A stretch of DNA of 64,000 nt from Coraliomargarita sp. (GCA_024638885.1 JAHEJL010000001.1:678965-742964), one strand, 5' to 3'; shown: positions 53,296-63,022, numbered from the stretch's first letter. Translations and numbers: made by a program. The notes: generated from the letters alone by a model not told the origin.

Positions 53296-53754
53296 GTGGC
53301 GTCGTCGACCGAAATCGGCGTCATCTCGGACACGCATGGCCGCCTTCGCGCCGAGGCGCTCATCGCCCTCGAAGGCTGCGACGTCATTTTCCATGCGGGC
53401 GACGTGTGTGGTCCGCTGATCCTTCCCCAGCTGGCCGAGCTGGCTCCTTGTCATGCCGTGGCGGGTAACTGCGACGATGACGACTCGCTGCCGCTGACCT
53501 GCCTGCAGGTCGTGGCCGGCCTGCGCATCCTGGTCCATCACGGACACCTCCCGGTCGCCGAGGCGTCCTTCCGGCCGGACATCATCATCACCGGGCACAC
53601 GCATGTCCCGAAGATCGAGGCCGACGGCGCTTTGCTCCGTCTCAATCCCGGCAGCGCGGGCCCGCGTCGCTTTAACCTTCCCGTGACGGTCGCCCGGATT
53701 ACCGTGCGGGAGGGCAGGGCGAGCGCCCGCCTGATCACCCTCGACGTGCCATGA
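53296..53754 (+). CDS. YfcE/MJ0936-type metallophosphoesterase
   Basis: Small calcineurin-like phosphodiesterase of 152 residues. Metal-site motifs in order: GVISDTHGRLR (Asp-x-His), HAGDVCGP (Gly-Asp), AGNCDDDD (Gly-Asn-Cys-Asp, a variant of GNCD), VHHGH and GHTHVPKI. It likely hydrolyses phosphodiesters in the cytoplasm; the natural substrate is unknown. The GTG start lies two bases after the dnaX stop, and its TGA overlaps the ATG of hrpB, indicating one transcript. Confidence 0.88.
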   Translation: MASSTEIGVISDTHGRLRAEALIALEGCDVIFHAGDVCGPLILPQLAELAPCHAVAGNCDDDDSLPLTCLQVVAGLRILVHHGHLPVAEASFRPDIIITGHTHVPKIEADGALLRLNPGSAGPRRFNLPVTVARITVREGRASARLITLDVP

Positions 53755-56282
53755 AGCAACCCCTGCCCATCGATGCGCTCCAGGGCGGCCTCATCGCCGC
53801 CTGCGGCCGCGTGCGCCGGTTGGTGCTGCGGGCGCCGACGGGTTCCGGCAAGTCCACCCGCATCCCGCAGATGCTGCTGGATCTCAACCTGGTCCAAGGG
53901 CAGATCGTGGTCCTCCAGCCCCGCCGTATCGCGGCGCGCCTGCTGGCCGCGCGCATCGCGCAGGAGCGCGGCGTGAAGCTCGGCGGCGAGGTGGGTTACC
54001 AGATCCGTTTCGAACGCGTCGAGTCGGCCCAGACGCGCATCAAGTTCGTCACCGAGGCTTTGTTGCTCCGCCAGATGGCGTCCGACCCCGAGCTTAAGGG
54101 CGTGGGCGCCGTCGTGTTCGACGAGTTCCATGAGCGCAACCTGCATTCCGACGTCGCCCTCGCGCTGGCGCGCCGCCTGCAGGAGACGCATCGCCCGGAC
54201 CTCCTGATCATGGCGATGTCCGCGACCCTCGACACCGAGGGCGTCGCCAAATGGCTCGGCTCCGCCGAGACCTTGGCCGCCGACGGCCGCGCCTATCCCG
54301 TCCAGGTCGAATATACCCACCTGCCACGTAACTCCACCCGCCCGATCTGGGACGCCGCCGCCGAGCAGGTCCGCCGCGTGCTGCGCGAGGAGACCGAAGG
54401 CGACATCCTCGTCTTCATGCCGGGTTCGTATGAGATCATGCGGACGATCGGCGCGGTGCGTAATCTGCCCGAGTCGGGCGGGGTCGATATCCTGCCGCTC
54501 TACGGCGAACTGCCGCCCGAAGAGCAGGACCGGGCCGTCAAGCCGAGCCCCGGCCGCAAGGTGATCGTCGCGACCAACGTGGCCGAGACTTCGCTCACGA
54601 TTCCGGGCGTGCGTGCCGTGGTGGACGCCGGCCTCGCCCGCATCGCCCGCTTCGATCCGCACCGCGGCATCGACACCTTGCTCGTGGAGCCGGTCTCGCA
54701 GGCCTCCGCCGAGCAGCGCGCCGGTCGTGCCGGCCGTACCGGCCCGGGCCGCTGCATCCGTCTCTGGTCCCAGACCGACCACGAGGCCCGTCCGCTCCGC
54801 GAGGTGCCGGAGATCAAGCGCGTCGATCTTTCCGAGACGATCCTGCTCCTGCTTTCCTCCGGTTGGGGCGAAGCCGCGAGCTTCCCCTGGTACGAGAAGC
54901 CGGATGACAAGGCGCTCCAACGGGCGCTGACGGTCTTGGCGGACCTCGGGGCTGTCGACGCCCAAGGGAAGCTGACCGCCATCGGCCGCCGGATGTCGGT
55001 GTTCCCGGCCCACCCACGTTACGCCCGCATGCTGCTGGCCGCCGGCGAACTCGATTGCGTCTACGAAGTCTGCCGCATCGCCGGCCTCGCCCAAGGGCGC
55101 GATATCCTGTTCCGCAAGGTCGATGACCGGACCGAGAACGCGCGCGATTCGGTGGAGCAGGAAGACGGGTCCGACTTCTTCCCGCGCCTGGCGCTCCTGC
55201 AGCAGGCCATCGACCTGAAGTTCGACGCCGATGCCTGCGACCGTTTCGGCGTGCATGGTCAGGCCGCCCGCCAGGCCGATCAGGCCGCCCGCCAGTTCCT
55301 CAGGCTGGCCGAAGGGCAGGGGCTGCCCGTCAGCGACCGCGTCGCCGATCCGGCCGCCATCCGTCGCTGCCTGCTGCTCGGCTTCTCCGACCGCCTGGCG
55401 GTGCGTCTCGACGCGGGTACGCTCCGATGCGCGCTCGTCCATGGCCGCACCGGCGAACTGCGCCGCGAGTCTTCGATCCGTAACGCCAAGCTCCTGGTCG
55501 CCGCCGAGGTCGACGAGATCCAGGCGCGCGGCGGGGTGACGACCTACCTTTCCTTGGCGACGGCCGTCGAGGAAGCGTGGTTGCAGGAACTCTTCCCGGC
55601 GGAGTTCTCGACGGTCAACCATGTCCGTTATGACGCTTCCCAGCGCCGCGTCGTCACCCGTATCGAGCGCCGGTTCCGCGACCTGGTCCTCGAGGCCAAG
55701 GAACGTGATGACGCCCCGTCCGACGCCGCCAGCCGCATCCTCGCCGAAGAGGTCGCGGCCGGTCGACTCGAACTCGAGCGATGGGATGCGCAGGTCGACG
55801 CCTGGATCCGTCGCGTGAACTTCCTGTCGAAGCATTGTCCCGAGCTTGGCATCCCGGTCTTCGACGACGACGCCCGTCGCATGGTCATCGAAGAAGTCTG
55901 CGCGGGCGCGGTGGCTTATCGCGATATTCGGGATCGCCCCGTCTTCGGCGTCGTACGCGGCTGGCTCACGCACGAGCAGGCGATGGCCCTCGATACCTAT
56001 TGCCCCGAGAAGATCGTCCTGCCGCGGAAGAAGCATCCGGCGCGCATCGAATACACCGCCGACGGTCAGGCCGAAATCGAGGCCACCGTGCAGGAACTTT
56101 ACGACTTCCCGGGCAGCAAGCTCCGCGTCTGCCTCGGCAAGGTGCCGATGGTGATCTGCATCCAGTCGCCGGCGCGTCGCACCCAGCAGCGCACCACTGA
56201 CCTCGACGCTTTCTGGAAGGGCTCTTACGAAGGCGTGAAGAAGGAACTCCGCGGGCGTTACCCTAAGCACGAATGGCGCTGA
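53751..56282 (+). CDS. hrpB: ATP-dependent helicase HrpB
   Basis: DEAH/DExH-box helicase of 843 residues. Walker A is RAPTGSGKST (about 27-36), Walker B is VFDEFHERNLHSD with the DEFH form typical of HrpB, motif III is MSATLDT, and the second RecA domain has ATNVAETSLTIPGV and QRAGRAGRTGPG. The C-terminal HrpB domain ends ELRGRYPKHEWR, the family end. The role in bacteria is poorly defined; RNA or ribosome-related work is usually assumed. It overlaps the phosphoesterase gene by four bases and is followed by an exonuclease gene after four bases. Confidence 0.95.
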   Translation: MKQPLPIDALQGGLIAACGRVRRLVLRAPTGSGKSTRIPQMLLDLNLVQGQIVVLQPRRIAARLLAARIAQERGVKLGGEVGYQIRFERVESAQTRIKFVTEALLLRQMASDPELKGVGAVVFDEFHERNLHSDVALALARRLQETHRPDLLIMAMSATLDTEGVAKWLGSAETLAADGRAYPVQVEYTHLPRNSTRPIWDAAAEQVRRVLREETEGDILVFMPGSYEIMRTIGAVRNLPESGGVDILPLYGELPPEEQDRAVKPSPGRKVIVATNVAETSLTIPGVRAVVDAGLARIARFDPHRGIDTLLVEPVSQASAEQRAGRAGRTGPGRCIRLWSQTDHEARPLREVPEIKRVDLSETILLLLSSGWGEAASFPWYEKPDDKALQRALTVLADLGAVDAQGKLTAIGRRMSVFPAHPRYARMLLAAGELDCVYEVCRIAGLAQGRDILFRKVDDRTENARDSVEQEDGSDFFPRLALLQQAIDLKFDADACDRFGVHGQAARQADQAARQFLRLAEGQGLPVSDRVADPAAIRRCLLLGFSDRLAVRLDAGTLRCALVHGRTGELRRESSIRNAKLLVAAEVDEIQARGGVTTYLSLATAVEEAWLQELFPAEFSTVNHVRYDASQRRVVTRIERRFRDLVLEAKERDDAPSDAASRILAEEVAAGRLELERWDAQVDAWIRRVNFLSKHCPELGIPVFDDDARRMVIEEVCAGAVAYRDIRDRPVFGVVRGWLTHEQAMALDTYCPEKIVLPRKKHPARIEYTADGQAEIEATVQELYDFPGSKLRVCLGKVPMVICIQSPARRTQQRTTDLDAFWKGSYEGVKKELRGRYPKHEWR

Positions 56283-56286
56283 AACC

Positions 56287-56967
56287 ATGAGCACTTCTTC
56301 CGCCCTCTGGTCTTCGGTCCCCATTCATGTCGTCGATTTCGAAGGAAGCGCGCGTACCGGCGTCGTCGAGTTCGGCGTGGCCACGCTCCTCGGCGGCGAG
56401 ATCGTCTCCGCCTCCACTCGCCTGCATGCCGCGCGCGTGCCGGTGCCGTCGATCGACACCCAATGCCATGGACTTGGCGCGAAGGACCTGAAAGGGCTCC
56501 CGCCGTTCGAGTCCGAGTGGGACCATTGGGTTTCGTTGCGCCGCACCGGCCTGCTGGCCGCGCATAACGCCACCGTCGAATCCGGTTTGCTGCGCGGCAC
56601 GTGGTCCCGTCCGTCCGCCGTGCCGTCGTTCGTCGGCGAAGAAGCCAGCGTCGCCGAATGGGGGCCGTGGATCGACACCTGTCGCCTGGCCCGGGCTTGG
56701 GCGCCTTCGTTGGGCGACTTCCGCTTAGGTTCGCTGGTCTCGGTCCTGCGCCTGGCCCCCCGGCTGGACGCCTTGGCCGCGGAGCACTGTCCTCCGCATC
56801 GCCGTCGCTATCACTGCGCGTTATATGATGCTTTAGCCGCGGCCTTGGTCCTCCGGGCGCTCTGCGGGCTGGAAGGCCGTTCCGCGGCCCCGCTTTCGCA
56901 GCTGGTCCGGGACAGCGTCTCGGCCCCGGCGGCCGACGACCTGATGCAAGGCGAGCTCGGGCTCTAG
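56287..56967 (+). CDS. DnaQ-like 3'-5' exonuclease (DEDDh type)
   Basis: Protein of 226 residues with an exonuclease fold. Exo I is VVDFEGS (Asp17, Glu19), Exo II is AAHNATVE with Glu98 where Asp is usual, and Exo III is HCALYDA (His176, Asp181 in HxxxxD spacing). These fit the DEDDh class of DNA polymerase proofreading-like nucleases with one conservative change. It lacks a polymerase or BRCT part. It follows hrpB by four bases in the dnaX-phosphoesterase-hrpB run, so a nucleic acid maintenance role is plausible. Confidence 0.82.
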   Translation: MSTSSALWSSVPIHVVDFEGSARTGVVEFGVATLLGGEIVSASTRLHAARVPVPSIDTQCHGLGAKDLKGLPPFESEWDHWVSLRRTGLLAAHNATVESGLLRGTWSRPSAVPSFVGEEASVAEWGPWIDTCRLARAWAPSLGDFRLGSLVSVLRLAPRLDALAAEHCPPHRRRYHCALYDALAAALVLRALCGLEGRSAAPLSQLVRDSVSAPAADDLMQGELGL

Positions 56968-56989
56968 TTTCCGCTTCACTCCGAGGGGT

Positions 56990-57009
56990 AGGCCTAACTA
57001 GATAGGCCT
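56990..57009 (+). promoter_or_regulatory. Hairpin directly before the mdh start
   Basis: AGGCCTA (56990-56996) and TAGGCCT (57003-57009) form a perfect 7-bp stem with loop ACTAGA. It ends five bases before the mdh ATG. As DNA it is also a dyad that could be an operator; as RNA it could limit ribosome access. Confidence 0.4.
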
Positions 57010-57014
57010 CCACC

Positions 57015-58016
57015 ATGGCTTCCAAGTCCCCCATTCGCGTCGCGGTCACCGGCGCCGCCGGCAACATCGGTTACGCCGCCATCTTCCGTCTGGCTTCCGG
57101 CGCCGTCTTCGGTCCCGACCAGCCGGTCGCGCTCAACCTGATCGAAGTCGGTCCGGGCCTCAACGCCCTCGCCGGCGTCGTGATGGAACTCCAGGACTGC
57201 GCCTTCCCGCTGCTCACCGACGTCGTCGCCACCGGCGACCTCAACGAAGGCTTCAAGGACGCCGACTGGTGCCTGCTCATCGGCGCCGTGCCGCGCAAGG
57301 ACGGCATGGAGCGTAAGGACCTCCTCGGCATCAACGGCAAGATCTTCATCGGCCAGGGCGAAGCCATCGCGCGCAACGCGAAGAAGTCCGTCAAGGTCCT
57401 CGTCGTCGGTAACCCCTGCAACACCAACGCGCTCATCGCCCTGCGCTCCGCCGGCAACCTGCCCGCCGAGAACTTCTTCGCGATGACCCGCCTCGACGAG
57501 AACCGCGCCAAGTCGCAGCTCGCGGGCAAGGCCGGCGCGCACAACTCCGTCGTCAAGAACGTCGCCATCTGGGGCAACCACTCCTCGACGCAGTATCCTG
57601 ACTTCACCAACGCCACCATCGGCGGCAAGCCGGCCACCCAGGTCATCACCGACCACGCCTGGCTCAAGGAGACCTTCGTCCCTGACGTCCAGAAGCGCGG
57701 CGCCGCCGTCATCAAGGCCCGTGGCGCCTCGTCCGCCGCTTCCGCCGCGAACGCCGCCCTCGATACCCTGCGCAGCCTCCACTTCCCGACCCCGGCCGGC
57801 GAATGGCACTCCGTCGCCGTCCTCTCCAAGGGCGACTACGGCATCTCGACGGGCATCATGTTCGGCTACCCGATCCGCACCAAGGCCGACGGCTCCTGGG
57901 AGATCGTGCAGGGCCTGCCGCTCGACGCCTTCTCGAAGGAGAAGATCGCGATCACCGAGAAGGAACTGCTCGAAGAGCGTGCCACCGCCTCGGAAGCGCT
58001 CGGTCTGAAGCTCTGA
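57015..58016 (+). CDS. mdh: Malate dehydrogenase (NAD-dependent, cytosolic-type)
   Basis: Citric-acid-cycle enzyme of 333 residues in the MalDH group that also includes eukaryotic cytosolic forms. The NAD site is [19 protein letters not shown]. The mobile loop and substrate Arg lie in [26 protein letters not shown], the Asp in [11 protein letters not shown] and the catalytic His in [13 protein letters not shown] follow. It stands alone between a hairpin before the ATG and a strong terminator after the stop. Confidence 0.96.
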   Translation: MASKSPIRVAVTGAAGNIGYAAIFRLASGAVFGPDQPVALNLIEVGPGLNALAGVVMELQDCAFPLLTDVVATGDLNEGFKDADWCLLIGAVPRKDGMERKDLLGINGKIFIGQGEAIARNAKKSVKVLVVGNPCNTNALIALRSAGNLPAENFFAMTRLDENRAKSQLAGKAGAHNSVVKNVAIWGNHSSTQYPDFTNATIGGKPATQVITDHAWLKETFVPDVQKRGAAVIKARGASSAASAANAALDTLRSLHFPTPAGEWHSVAVLSKGDYGISTGIMFGYPIRTKADGSWEIVQGLPLDAFSKEKIAITEKELLEERATASEALGLKL

Positions 58017-58034
58017 GCCGTTTCCACTGAAGAC

Positions 58035-58067
58035 AAGGCGGCCCGGGGAGACCCGGGCCGCCTTTTT
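58035..58067 (+). terminator. Intrinsic terminator of mdh
   Basis: Thirteen-base-pair stem AAGGCGGCCCGGG / CCCGGGCCGCCTT with GAGA loop, followed by TTT. It lies between mdh and the convergent DUF362-like gene. Confidence 0.88.
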
Positions 58068-58080
58068 CATGTCCGCCGAC

Positions 58081-59079
58081 TCAGGGGGCGGGCAGGCGGA
58101 CCAGCGTGATGTCGGACGGACGGCACGTGCCGAGACGGATCTCGCCGGCGTTGGCCGCGCTGAAGATAGGCGGTTCGGGATGGATCGCCTCGATGCCGGC
58201 GGCGGTGCGGCCGGCGTTGATCTTCTGCAGGCCGATGAAGTCGATGATCACCGGATTGGCGCTGCCGAGCAGCGTCTTCTCCGAGCGGCACCAGCTGGCG
58301 TCGAAGCCCGGTCCGCCCAGCACCTGGTAGCGTTCGAGCGAGAGGATCGTCAGCACGTTGCGCTTCGCGAGCTTCGGGATCGCGCAGACCTCGACGGCCG
58401 CCTTCGAGGCGTTGAAGGGATTGTCCAGGAAGCGTTCCGCATTGGCCATGTTGCCGAGCGAGGCCGCCGCGATCGCGCCGTGCACGCCGAGCGACTTGCT
58501 GTCGCTGAGCACCGGCAGGTTGATCCAGAAGTCGACCTCGTCGACCAACGTCTTGGGTAGGACGCTCACGCGCGCATCGCCCCAGGGGACGTCTTGCGCG
58601 CCCGGACGGGGGAGCACCTGGTTCTCGTAGCGAAGCTGGCTTTCCTTCGCCCAGTTCGCCGCGAACGTGTCCCAGGCCGTGACGGGGAAGCCTTCGAAGT
58701 TCTGCCCCTGCGTCGAGAGGGGCGGCAGGAAGCCGGCCTGGCGCAGGCTGTCCGGCTTGGTGTCGCACAGCGTGATCGCCTCGCGGGCGAAGCCGCGGCG
58801 CATGAGGGCGGCGGCGAGCGCGCGGACCAGGGGCTTCGGGGTCGCGAGTCCCGCGCCACCTTCGGAGGAGAGCTTCAGTCCGCAGCGACGCAGGTCGCCC
58901 GGGCGCAGCGTGACGCCGGTGCGGCCTTCGAACTCCGCCAGCGTCTTCTCGATCGCCGGCGCGTAGTCCTTGTCCTCGAAGCCGCCGAGCTTCTGTTCGA
59001 TGAGCAGCAGTTTGGGGTCGGTGGCCGCCTGGGCGCCGGCGAGGCCGAGCGTCAGGGCGAGGATGGCGAAGGTCCGCAT
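58081..59079 (-). CDS. DUF362-like exported protein
   Basis: Exported protein of 332 residues with signal peptide MRTFAILALTLGLAGAQAA. The middle and C-terminal parts resemble DUF362: VDFWINLPVLSDSKSLGVHGA, AAASLGNMANAERFL and the end pattern SANPVIIDFIGLQKIN followed by a Gly/Leu-rich finish. No iron-sulfur CxxC motif is present, unlike ferredoxin-fused DUF362 proteins. The function of the family is not settled. ATG at 59079 was chosen; an ATG at 59088 would add three residues. It diverges from the MFS gene. Confidence 0.7.
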   Translation of the reverse strand: MRTFAILALTLGLAGAQAATDPKLLLIEQKLGGFEDKDYAPAIEKTLAEFEGRTGVTLRPGDLRRCGLKLSSEGGAGLATPKPLVRALAAALMRRGFAREAITLCDTKPDSLRQAGFLPPLSTQGQNFEGFPVTAWDTFAANWAKESQLRYENQVLPRPGAQDVPWGDARVSVLPKTLVDEVDFWINLPVLSDSKSLGVHGAIAAASLGNMANAERFLDNPFNASKAAVEVCAIPKLAKRNVLTILSLERYQVLGGPGFDASWCRSEKTLLGSANPVIIDFIGLQKINAGRTAAGIEAIHPEPPIFSAANAGEIRLGTCRPSDITLVRLPAP

Positions 59080-59163
59080 GGCGACCATCTTCCGTCCGTT
59101 CCGCCTGCATCGCAAGCCGCTGTTTTGTTTGCGAAGCGAGGGCGGGAGCCCATCGTGAGGCCC

Positions 59164-60522
59164 ATGTCCGCCCCAGTCGCCTCCACGCAACGCCGTACCC
59201 TCGGGCTCATCTTCCTGACGGTGTTCATGGACATCGTGGGCTTCAGCATCATCATCCCGCTGTTCCCTCATCTGCTGGAGTATTACATCAAGCAGGAAGG
59301 CGCCGTGGGCACGTTGGTGGGCTCCCTGAGCGCCGCCGCCGAATGGCTCGGCCGTGACACCGTCCTCGACAAGCATCTCCTCCTGCCGGTCCTTTTCGGC
59401 GGCATCCTGAGCAGCCTGTACTCCGGCCTGCAGTTCGTGTTCTCGCCTATCTGGGGTGCGCTGTCCGACCGGCTCGGTCGCCGCCGGATCCTGACCATCA
59501 CCCTCGCGGGCAACGCGCTTTCGTATCTCCTCTGGATCTTCGCCGCCCAGTTCTGGGTCGTCGTCCTGACGCGCCTCGTCTCGGGCATGATGGCCGGCAA
59601 TATCGCCGTCGCCAGCGCGGCGGCGGCCGACGTCACCGACGAGAAGGAGCGCACCAAGGGCATGGCCGTGGTCGGCATCGCCATCGGCCTGGGCTTCGTC
59701 TTCGGGCCCGTCATCGGCGGCCTCGCCTCCACCGTGCAGTTCGCGCACGGCCCTGTGGCCGGCTCCTTCGGCCTGAATCCGTTCTCCGTACCGGCGGCGA
59801 TCGCGGCTTCGCTCGCGCTGCTCAACTTCATCTTGGTCGTGAAGTTCTTTCCCGAGACCCTCGCCGCGGACCGCCGGGCGGGCGCCGACGCCAAGCGTCC
59901 TTCGGTCTTCGACCTCGCCACGGTGCGTTCCTCGGCCGTCCGTCGCACGTCGTTCGCCAACCTCGTCTACCAGGTGGCCTTCACCGGCATGGAGAACACC
60001 ATCGTGTTCCTGACCTTCGCGTTGTTCGCCTACAGCCCCCGGGACAACGCCTGGCTCTTCCTGTTCAACGGTGCGTGCATGATCTTCGCCCAAGGCCTCG
60101 CCCGTCAGCTGGTGAAGCGGCTCGGCCAGCGCAAGGTGGTCATGCTCGGCATGGTCATAGCTTCGGTCGCCTTCATCGTGGTCGCGCAGATCCCGCACAT
60201 TCCCGCCGCCGACGGCAACGGTTCCAAGACGGTGTTCTACCTGGGACTCGGACTGATCTCCTTCGCCACGGGCCTGATCCTGCCCAGCGTGTCTTCGCTG
60301 GTGTCGCTTTATTCCGACGCCTCGGAGCAGGGGCGCAATCTCGGCATCCTGCGTTCCGCCGGTTCGCTCGCCCGCGTCATCGGGCCGATCACCGCGGCGC
60401 TGCTGTACTTCCGCTTCGGTTCCCACTTCTGGGTCTACGTCGGCGGCGCGCTGCTGATGCTGCCGGCGATCTGGATCGTCCGCGGCCTGCCGGAACCTGA
60501 GGCCGAACGCGCGCAGGCCTGA
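59164..60522 (+). CDS. MFS transporter (drug:H+ antiporter-1, TetA-like)
   Basis: Membrane transporter of 452 residues with about 12 helices. VFMDIVGFSIIIPLFP in helix 1 and the loop motif GALSDRLGRRRIL between helices 2 and 3 are typical of the DHA1/TetA group, and GLGFVFGPVIGG is motif C in helix 5, a mark of antiporters. An inserted segment near residues 45-65 lengthens the first periplasmic loop. The substrate is unknown. Its TGA abuts the stop of the convergent protoporphyrinogen oxidase gene (TGATCA). Confidence 0.9.
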   Translation: MSAPVASTQRRTLGLIFLTVFMDIVGFSIIIPLFPHLLEYYIKQEGAVGTLVGSLSAAAEWLGRDTVLDKHLLLPVLFGGILSSLYSGLQFVFSPIWGALSDRLGRRRILTITLAGNALSYLLWIFAAQFWVVVLTRLVSGMMAGNIAVASAAAADVTDEKERTKGMAVVGIAIGLGFVFGPVIGGLASTVQFAHGPVAGSFGLNPFSVPAAIAASLALLNFILVVKFFPETLAADRRAGADAKRPSVFDLATVRSSAVRRTSFANLVYQVAFTGMENTIVFLTFALFAYSPRDNAWLFLFNGACMIFAQGLARQLVKRLGQRKVVMLGMVIASVAFIVVAQIPHIPAADGNGSKTVFYLGLGLISFATGLILPSVSSLVSLYSDASEQGRNLGILRSAGSLARVIGPITAALLYFRFGSHFWVYVGGALLMLPAIWIVRGLPEPEAERAQA

Positions 60523-61866
60523 TCAGCCCCGCGCCAGCTCGGCGCCGAGGGCGTCGCCGGAACGGATGACGTGCATCAGCGAGATGCCTCCGCGGAAGGC
60601 GCCATGGAAGCGCAGTCCGGGATGCGTCGCTTCGGCCTGCGCGAGCGCGGCTTCCCGGCGGCGCTGGCCCGCGTCGTATTGAGGGATGGCCCGTTCCCAG
60701 CGCTGGATCCACTCCTTGCGCGGAGCGGCGGTGATGCCGAGCGTCGTGGCGAGTTCGGCGTCGACGACCTTGCGGAGGCCTTCGTCGGAGAGCCCGGCCA
60801 GGTCGGGACGGCGGGCGCCGCCGATGAAGCAGCAGAGCAGCGCATGTCCTTCGGGGGCGCGGGCGGGCAGCACCGACGTCGGGAAAAGGCAGCCGAGCAC
60901 GTCACGACCCTCGGCGCCGGGCGTGAGATAGCCGAAGCCGTCGAGCGGATGGGGGATGTCGGCTTGCGCGTAGCCGCGGGCGACGACCGTCACCGAAGGC
61001 ACGGCGGCGTTTTCCCAATCACGCAGGAGGCGCGTCACGTTCTCGTCGAAGGGCAGGGAAGCCCAATGCCAATGGGGGGCGGTCACGACCAGGCGTCGGG
61101 CGCACGTGCCGTCCTCCGTGCCGTCGGCGTGACGCCATGCGACGTTCCAGCCCTTGGCGTCGCGGCGGATCTGCGTGGCGACGCTGCGCAGTCGCAGATC
61201 GTCGGCGCCGAGCGGCGCGGCCATCGCGTCGGCCAGCTGCTGCATGCCGCGCGGGAAGCCGACGACCTTGCGCGCGACTTTCGGCGAACGGCGGAGGCCG
61301 TTCAGCACGGATCCGAACGTTTGCTCGAGCTGATGGATGCGCGGGAAGCAGTCGGCCATCACCAGTTTGGACGGATCGCCGGCGTGGACGCCGGAGACGA
61401 CCGGATCCATCAGCATCGCGGCGGCCTCGGCGCCGAAACGTCGCGAGGCGAAGCCCTCGACGGTCTCGCCGACGTAGCCTCCCTTGGCGCGGAAAGGCTC
61501 GGAGAGCAGGCGCAGCTTGCCCGGCCAGCTCAGCAGGCCTGACGTCAGGATCGCGAGGGGGTTGCCACCGAAGCCGTGGAGCTTGCCGTGGGCGAAGATG
61601 TAGCGCCGTGCCGCGCGCATGTCGGCCTTTTCGGTGACCTCGCCTAAGCCGTAGGCGGCCAGCAGGGCTTCGTCGCCTTCGCCTTCTAGCTGCAGGGTGT
61701 TGGGGCCGGTCTCGACCAGCCAGCCTTCTTCGCGGACGGTGCGGATGGATCCGCCGACCCGGCCGGAGGGTTCGATGACCTTCACCTTGGCGCCGGCGCG
61801 GACCATCGCATGGGCGACGGCCAGTCCGGCCGGGCCGGCTCCAAGAATGACCGCATCGAGCGCCAT
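60523..61866 (-). CDS. hemY: Protoporphyrinogen oxidase (HemY type)
   Basis: FAD enzyme of 447 residues oxidising protoporphyrinogen IX (or coproporphyrinogen III) in heme synthesis. The FAD-binding motif is VILGAGPAGLAVAHAM, followed by VIEPSGRVGGSIRT, and a C-terminal FAD contact lies near residue 425 (FRGGISLMHVIRSG). The assignment to the UbiH/HemY amine-oxidase group is clear; the exact substrate form cannot be told. ATG at 61866 was chosen by the FAD motif. It diverges from the DUF481 gene. Confidence 0.88.
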   Translation of the reverse strand: MALDAVILGAGPAGLAVAHAMVRAGAKVKVIEPSGRVGGSIRTVREEGWLVETGPNTLQLEGEGDEALLAAYGLGEVTEKADMRAARRYIFAHGKLHGFGGNPLAILTSGLLSWPGKLRLLSEPFRAKGGYVGETVEGFASRRFGAEAAAMLMDPVVSGVHAGDPSKLVMADCFPRIHQLEQTFGSVLNGLRRSPKVARKVVGFPRGMQQLADAMAAPLGADDLRLRSVATQIRRDAKGWNVAWRHADGTEDGTCARRLVVTAPHWHWASLPFDENVTRLLRDWENAAVPSVTVVARGYAQADIPHPLDGFGYLTPGAEGRDVLGCLFPTSVLPARAPEGHALLCCFIGGARRPDLAGLSDEGLRKVVDAELATTLGITAAPRKEWIQRWERAIPQYDAGQRRREAALAQAEATHPGLRFHGAFRGGISLMHVIRSGDALGAELARG

Positions 61867-61931
61867 GCCGCATTGTCGACCACTCACGATAGGGTTGGCA
61901 ACCCTGCGTCCAAACGACTGTCTCTTCTCTC

Positions 61932-62942
61932 ATGAGGGCCTTGTTTCTCCTGCTGCTGACCGCCTCGTGCCTGGCGGATACCGTGACCATGAAAGACGGC
62001 ACGTTCCTGAAGGGGCGGATCGAACGCATCGCCTCCGGCGTGCTCGAGATGCGCGTGCCTATGCTCGGCGAGGCCAACCTTCAGCACCTCCAGCTCGCGC
62101 AGGTCGAATCTTTCGCCGTGGACGACGTCGTCCTGGTCAGTTCCGGCGGCGTCGTGTCACGTGGCCCGGCCAGCGCCGCGGGCGGACGGGTCGCGTCGAA
62201 GGGCGGGGCGGAGACCTCTCCGTTGGACGCTTCCTTGGAACTTTGGCGCGATCCGTCGCTTCGCCCGGCCGAGACCGCCGGACAGCGTCAGTGGACCATG
62301 CAGGCGGACGCCGACGTCACTGGCCGCAACGGCGTCGTCATGGGCTCGGGCTTCAGCGCCGGGTTCTCGGCCAAGGGCGTGACCAAGGCCAATACCGTGA
62401 CGGCAGGGGTGCGTTTGGTCCGTGCCGAGTCGGGCAGCCAGACCTCCGCGGATGACCTGCATGTCACCGCCTCCTACGAGACCAATCCCACGGACATCGT
62501 CTTCTGGTATGTGCGCAGCGATACCGGCTACGACAACGCGCGGCTGATCGACTTCTTTTCGGTCAACGCGGCCGGCTGGGGCTTCCGCCTCCATCAGGAC
62601 GCGAAGGGCAAGTTGGATGCCCGGCTCGGTCTCGCGCATCGCTACGAACGGTATGGCTCGCCCACCCAGGCGGACGTGGCGGCGCCCTCGGCGGATATCG
62701 GCCTGCTCTTCTCCCGTGAGCTCGGTTGGGCGGCGTGGGATACCTCCTTGAACTTCGTCCCCTCCTTCCAGGAGACCGGCGACTTCTATGTCCGCCACGA
62801 GACCAGCTTGAATGTCCTGCGTAACGCCGGGCCGCTGTCCCTGAGGGTCGGCGTGGCTAATGATTTCCGCTCCAAGCCCCTTCCGACCCAGGTGAAGACA
62901 GATACTTCCTATTTCCTCCGAACGACCTATGTTTGGAAGTGA
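61932..62942 (+). CDS. DUF481 family outer membrane protein
   Basis: Exported protein of 336 residues (signal MRALFLLLLTASCLADT). The N-terminal 60 residues form a small beta domain (VTMKDGTFLKGRIERI). From residue 105 on, alternating amphipathic beta strands and a terminal aromatic-basic end (FLRTTYVWK) fit the DUF481/YdiY beta-barrel type. YdiY relatives are salt- or acid-induced outer membrane proteins; this one's condition is unknown. The signal peptide has a Cys, but no full lipobox. Confidence 0.75.
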   Translation: MRALFLLLLTASCLADTVTMKDGTFLKGRIERIASGVLEMRVPMLGEANLQHLQLAQVESFAVDDVVLVSSGGVVSRGPASAAGGRVASKGGAETSPLDASLELWRDPSLRPAETAGQRQWTMQADADVTGRNGVVMGSGFSAGFSAKGVTKANTVTAGVRLVRAESGSQTSADDLHVTASYETNPTDIVFWYVRSDTGYDNARLIDFFSVNAAGWGFRLHQDAKGKLDARLGLAHRYERYGSPTQADVAAPSADIGLLFSRELGWAAWDTSLNFVPSFQETGDFYVRHETSLNVLRNAGPLSLRVGVANDFRSKPLPTQVKTDTSYFLRTTYVWK

Positions 62943-62954
62943 GCAGGGAGTGTT

Positions 62955-62970
62955 TGCTTAAAAATAAGCA
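62955..62970. promoter_or_regulatory. Activator-binding dyad 1 of the glutamine synthetase gene
   Basis: Perfect dyad TGCTTA-AAAA-TAAGCA in a strikingly AT-rich patch. It ends 52 bases before the -24 element, the same layout as at the response regulator gene (53 bases). Confidence 0.6.
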
Positions 62971-62974
62971 TAAT

Positions 62975-62990
62975 TGTCTAAAAAAGGACA
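62975..62990. promoter_or_regulatory. Activator-binding dyad 2 of the glutamine synthetase gene
   Basis: Imperfect dyad TGTCTA-AAAA-AGGACA. Its centre is 20 bases, two helical turns, from that of dyad 1, as expected for cooperative binding of two dimers. Confidence 0.45.
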
Positions 62991-63022
62991 AAACCCCCTG
63001 TGAATGGTTCCCTGTTGAACCG

